This document shows positions 62,573 through 64,000 of a DNA stretch of 64,000 nt, piece after piece (the first letter of the stretch is position 1; each line of letters begins with the position of its first letter). The translations under genes were made by a program, and so were the position numbers. The stretch is from NCBI RefSeq assembly GCF_019166065.1, contig NZ_JAHTBN010000012.1, forward strand, positions 23,335 through 87,334, read 5' to 3'. The notes under the pieces are model-generated. The model saw nothing but the letters and a program-made list of their open reading frames with translations. It ran no database searches and had not been told where the DNA came from. This DNA comes from Candidimonas humi (GTDB taxonomy: Bacteria; Pseudomonadota; Gammaproteobacteria; Burkholderiales; Burkholderiaceae_B).

Positions 62573-64000
62573 TCAGCGAGAGCCTCGGCCGCGCGCCCCC
62601 AGGAATCCCAGGTGTGACTCGTGCGCCGAAGCGCCGCGCGGCTGCCAGTCGTCGTCGCGCGGGCCCGATTTGCGCCCGCCCGCCGGTTTGCCGGCGGGTT
62701 TGGCCGCTTTTTTCGCGGGGCCGCGTCGCCCAGCGGGCTTGGCGGCCTGCGGCCCTTGTGCCGGACGCGCCGGCTTGCGCTTGCCGCCCTCGTTGCGTTT
62801 TCCGCCCTCGGCGCGCTTGCCCGCATTGGGGTGGCCGTTGGGCAGGCCGCCACTGAACATGAGACCGGTGCCGTAGGGATCGGAGGGATAGGATTCGAAC
62901 GTCTGGGTCTTGGCCGCGCGGCCGCCCCCGGACAACTTGCCGCGGCGGCCCAGCTTGGCGCCGTTCATGCCGTTGCGCTCGAGCGTGCCGAAGCCCGGCG
63001 GCAAGGCGCTGTCATGCGAGGCCGGCTGGCGGGCGCGCCGTTCCGCGCCCTCTTGGTCGTCGTCGCGCAACAGGCCGAGCTGCACCATGAGCGCCTTGAC
63101 CAAGGTGGCATCGAGCTCTTCCCAGCGGCCGCGGCGCAGGTTGCGCGGCAGCACCACTTCGCCGAAACGGGTACGGATCAGGCGGCTGACCGTCACGCCG
63201 GCCGCCTCGAACATGCGGCGCACCTCGCGGTTGCGCCCTTCGGTAAGGGTCACTCGATACCAGCGGTTGCTGCCTTCGCCCCCCAGGTATTCGAGCGAGC
63301 CGAACTGGGCCATGCCGTCTTCGAGCTCGATCCCCTTGAGCAGGCGCTGCTGCTGGGCCTCGTCGAGCTCGCCCAGGACGCGCACCGCATATTCGCGTTC
63401 GGCGCCGTAGCGCGGATGCATCAGGCGGTTGGCCAGGTCGCCGGAAGTCGTGAGGATCAACAGGCCCTCGGTATTCAGGTCGAGCCGGCCGACCGACAGC
63501 CATTTGCCGATGCGCACCTTGGGCAAGCGGGCGAAGACCGTGGCGCGTCCGCCGGGATCGTCATGGCTGACGATTTCGCCGGCAGGCTTGTGATACAGGA
63601 TCACGCGCGGGGGCTTCTTGGCATTGGGCCGGGCCACCAGGCGGCCATTCACGCGCACCTGGTCGTTGGCGCCGACACGCTGCCCGATATGAGCAGGCTC
63701 GCCGTTGACCGAGACACGGCCGGCGACGATGAGTTCTTCCATTTCGCGGCGCGAGCCCACGCCGGCATCGGCCAGCACTTTGTGCAGCTTGGGGATGACG
63801 GCATCGCTATTGAGATACTTGCCCAGGCGTTGCGCCAGCTTGGCCGACTTGTCCAGGTAAGCCAGCGCATTGTCGGCTTCTTTGTCGCCGCCCTTGTCCG
63901 CAACCGCGCCATCGGCACGCGGCGTCTTGCGCGCGCGAGCGCTGCGGGGCGCCGTCTGGGCCTTGGGAGCCCGCGGCGCAGCGCCGGTGGGCTGGGCGGC
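62573..64000 (-). CDS. rluB: 23S rRNA pseudouridine synthase RluB (partial, start beyond the window)
   Basis: The last 475 codons are present; the frame stays open to the right edge, so the start is outside. An S4 domain ([20 protein letters not shown]) is followed by the catalytic region with Asp in [15 protein letters not shown] and the [15 protein letters not shown] segment typical of RluB/E/F. It makes a pseudouridine in 23S rRNA helix 80-93 (2605 in E. coli). Before the S4 domain lies a long Ala/Lys/Arg-rich extension and after the catalytic domain a basic Pro/Gly/Lys tail of about 100 residues, both likely disordered and RNA-binding. Confidence 0.93.
   Translation of the reverse strand, partial: AAQPTGAAPRAPKAQTAPRSARARKTPRADGAVADKGGDKEADNALAYLDKSAKLAQRLGKYLNSDAVIPKLHKVLADAGVGSRREMEELIVAGRVSVNGEPAHIGQRVGANDQVRVNGRLVARPNAKKPPRVILYHKPAGEIVSHDDPGGRATVFARLPKVRIGKWLSVGRLDLNTEGLLILTTSGDLANRLMHPRYGAEREYAVRVLGELDEAQQQRLLKGIELEDGMAQFGSLEYLGGEGSNRWYRVTLTEGRNREVRRMFEAAGVTVSRLIRTRFGEVVLPRNLRRGRWEELDATLVKALMVQLGLLRDDDQEGAERRARQPASHDSALPPGFGTLERNGMNGAKLGRRGKLSGGGRAAKTQTFESYPSDPYGTGLMFSGGLPNGHPNAGKRAEGGKRNEGGKRKPARPAQGPQAAKPAGRRGPAKKAAKPAGKPAGGRKSGPRDDDWQPRGASAHESHLGFLGARGRGSR

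Overview
The window is GC-rich DNA from a Gram-negative bacterium, most likely a betaproteobacterium of the Alcaligenaceae (Bordetella/Achromobacter type). The grounds are three Bug-family (TctC-like) periplasmic binding proteins, a Gram-negative porin of the betaproteobacterial type, dense LysR-regulated catabolic operons, a MocR/TauR-Xsc taurine cluster, and the core block rluB-rimP-nusA-infB-rbfA-truB-typA. No insertion sequence, prophage, CRISPR array, rRNA or tRNA was recognised.

Layout. (1) 7-17461: two aromatic-type catabolic operons on the minus strand, each with a divergent LysR gene. The longer one (16405 down to 6148) encodes an aldehyde dehydrogenase, a ThDP decarboxylase-like enzyme, a ketopantoate-reductase-like protein, two Bug proteins around a SnoaL-like protein, a FAD aromatic hydroxylase, hydroxyquinol 1,2-dioxygenase and maleylacetate reductase. 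The shorter one (4444 down to 7) encodes a second maleylacetate-reductase-like enzyme, a TauD/TfdA dioxygenase, an FMN 2-hydroxyacid dehydrogenase and a third Bug protein. Together they suggest uptake of an aromatic (hydroxy)acid and its funnelling to hydroxyquinol, maleylacetate and 3-oxoadipate. (2) 17462-32209: a mixed region of metal, stress and envelope genes: AhpD-like protein, CDF zinc exporter, two short YXWGXW-type proteins, MFS permease, porin, aldo/keto reductase, RcnB-like protein, CPA1 antiporter, DUF1328 protein, a type II lumazine synthase under an FMN riboswitch, a PhnB-like protein, a threonine-dehydratase-like enzyme, and a dienelactone hydrolase. (3) 32311-37355: polA, a LOG-family protein and a succinate-semialdehyde dehydrogenase. 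(4) 37773-47890: a full taurine dissimilation locus: tauABC uptake, TauR (MocR family), taurine dehydrogenase TauXY, sulfoacetaldehyde acetyltransferase Xsc and phosphotransacetylase Pta, giving acetyl-CoA, sulfite and ammonium. (5) 48017-51628: an IclR regulator with a CobS-like AAA ATPase and a CobT-like VWA protein that overlap by 4 bp. (6) 51808-53936: thiO-thiS-thiG for the thiazole half of thiamine. (7) 54073-64000: the conserved translation/transcription block on the minus strand, with 4-bp stop/start overlaps (rimP/nusA, truB/typA), preceded by a leader that ends in an intrinsic-terminator hairpin just before rimP. rluB runs off the right edge.

Signals of most interest are the hydroxyquinol operon with its decarboxylase/dehydrogenase front end, the FMN riboswitch whose downstream hairpin covers half of the ribH Shine-Dalgarno, the terminator-like hairpin in front of rimP-nusA-infB, the orphan AAA/VWA pair beside the taurine genes, TauR-box-like direct repeats before tauA, and several perfect dyads and short tandem repeats in gene leaders. 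All functional assignments come from reading the sequence; no database search was run.
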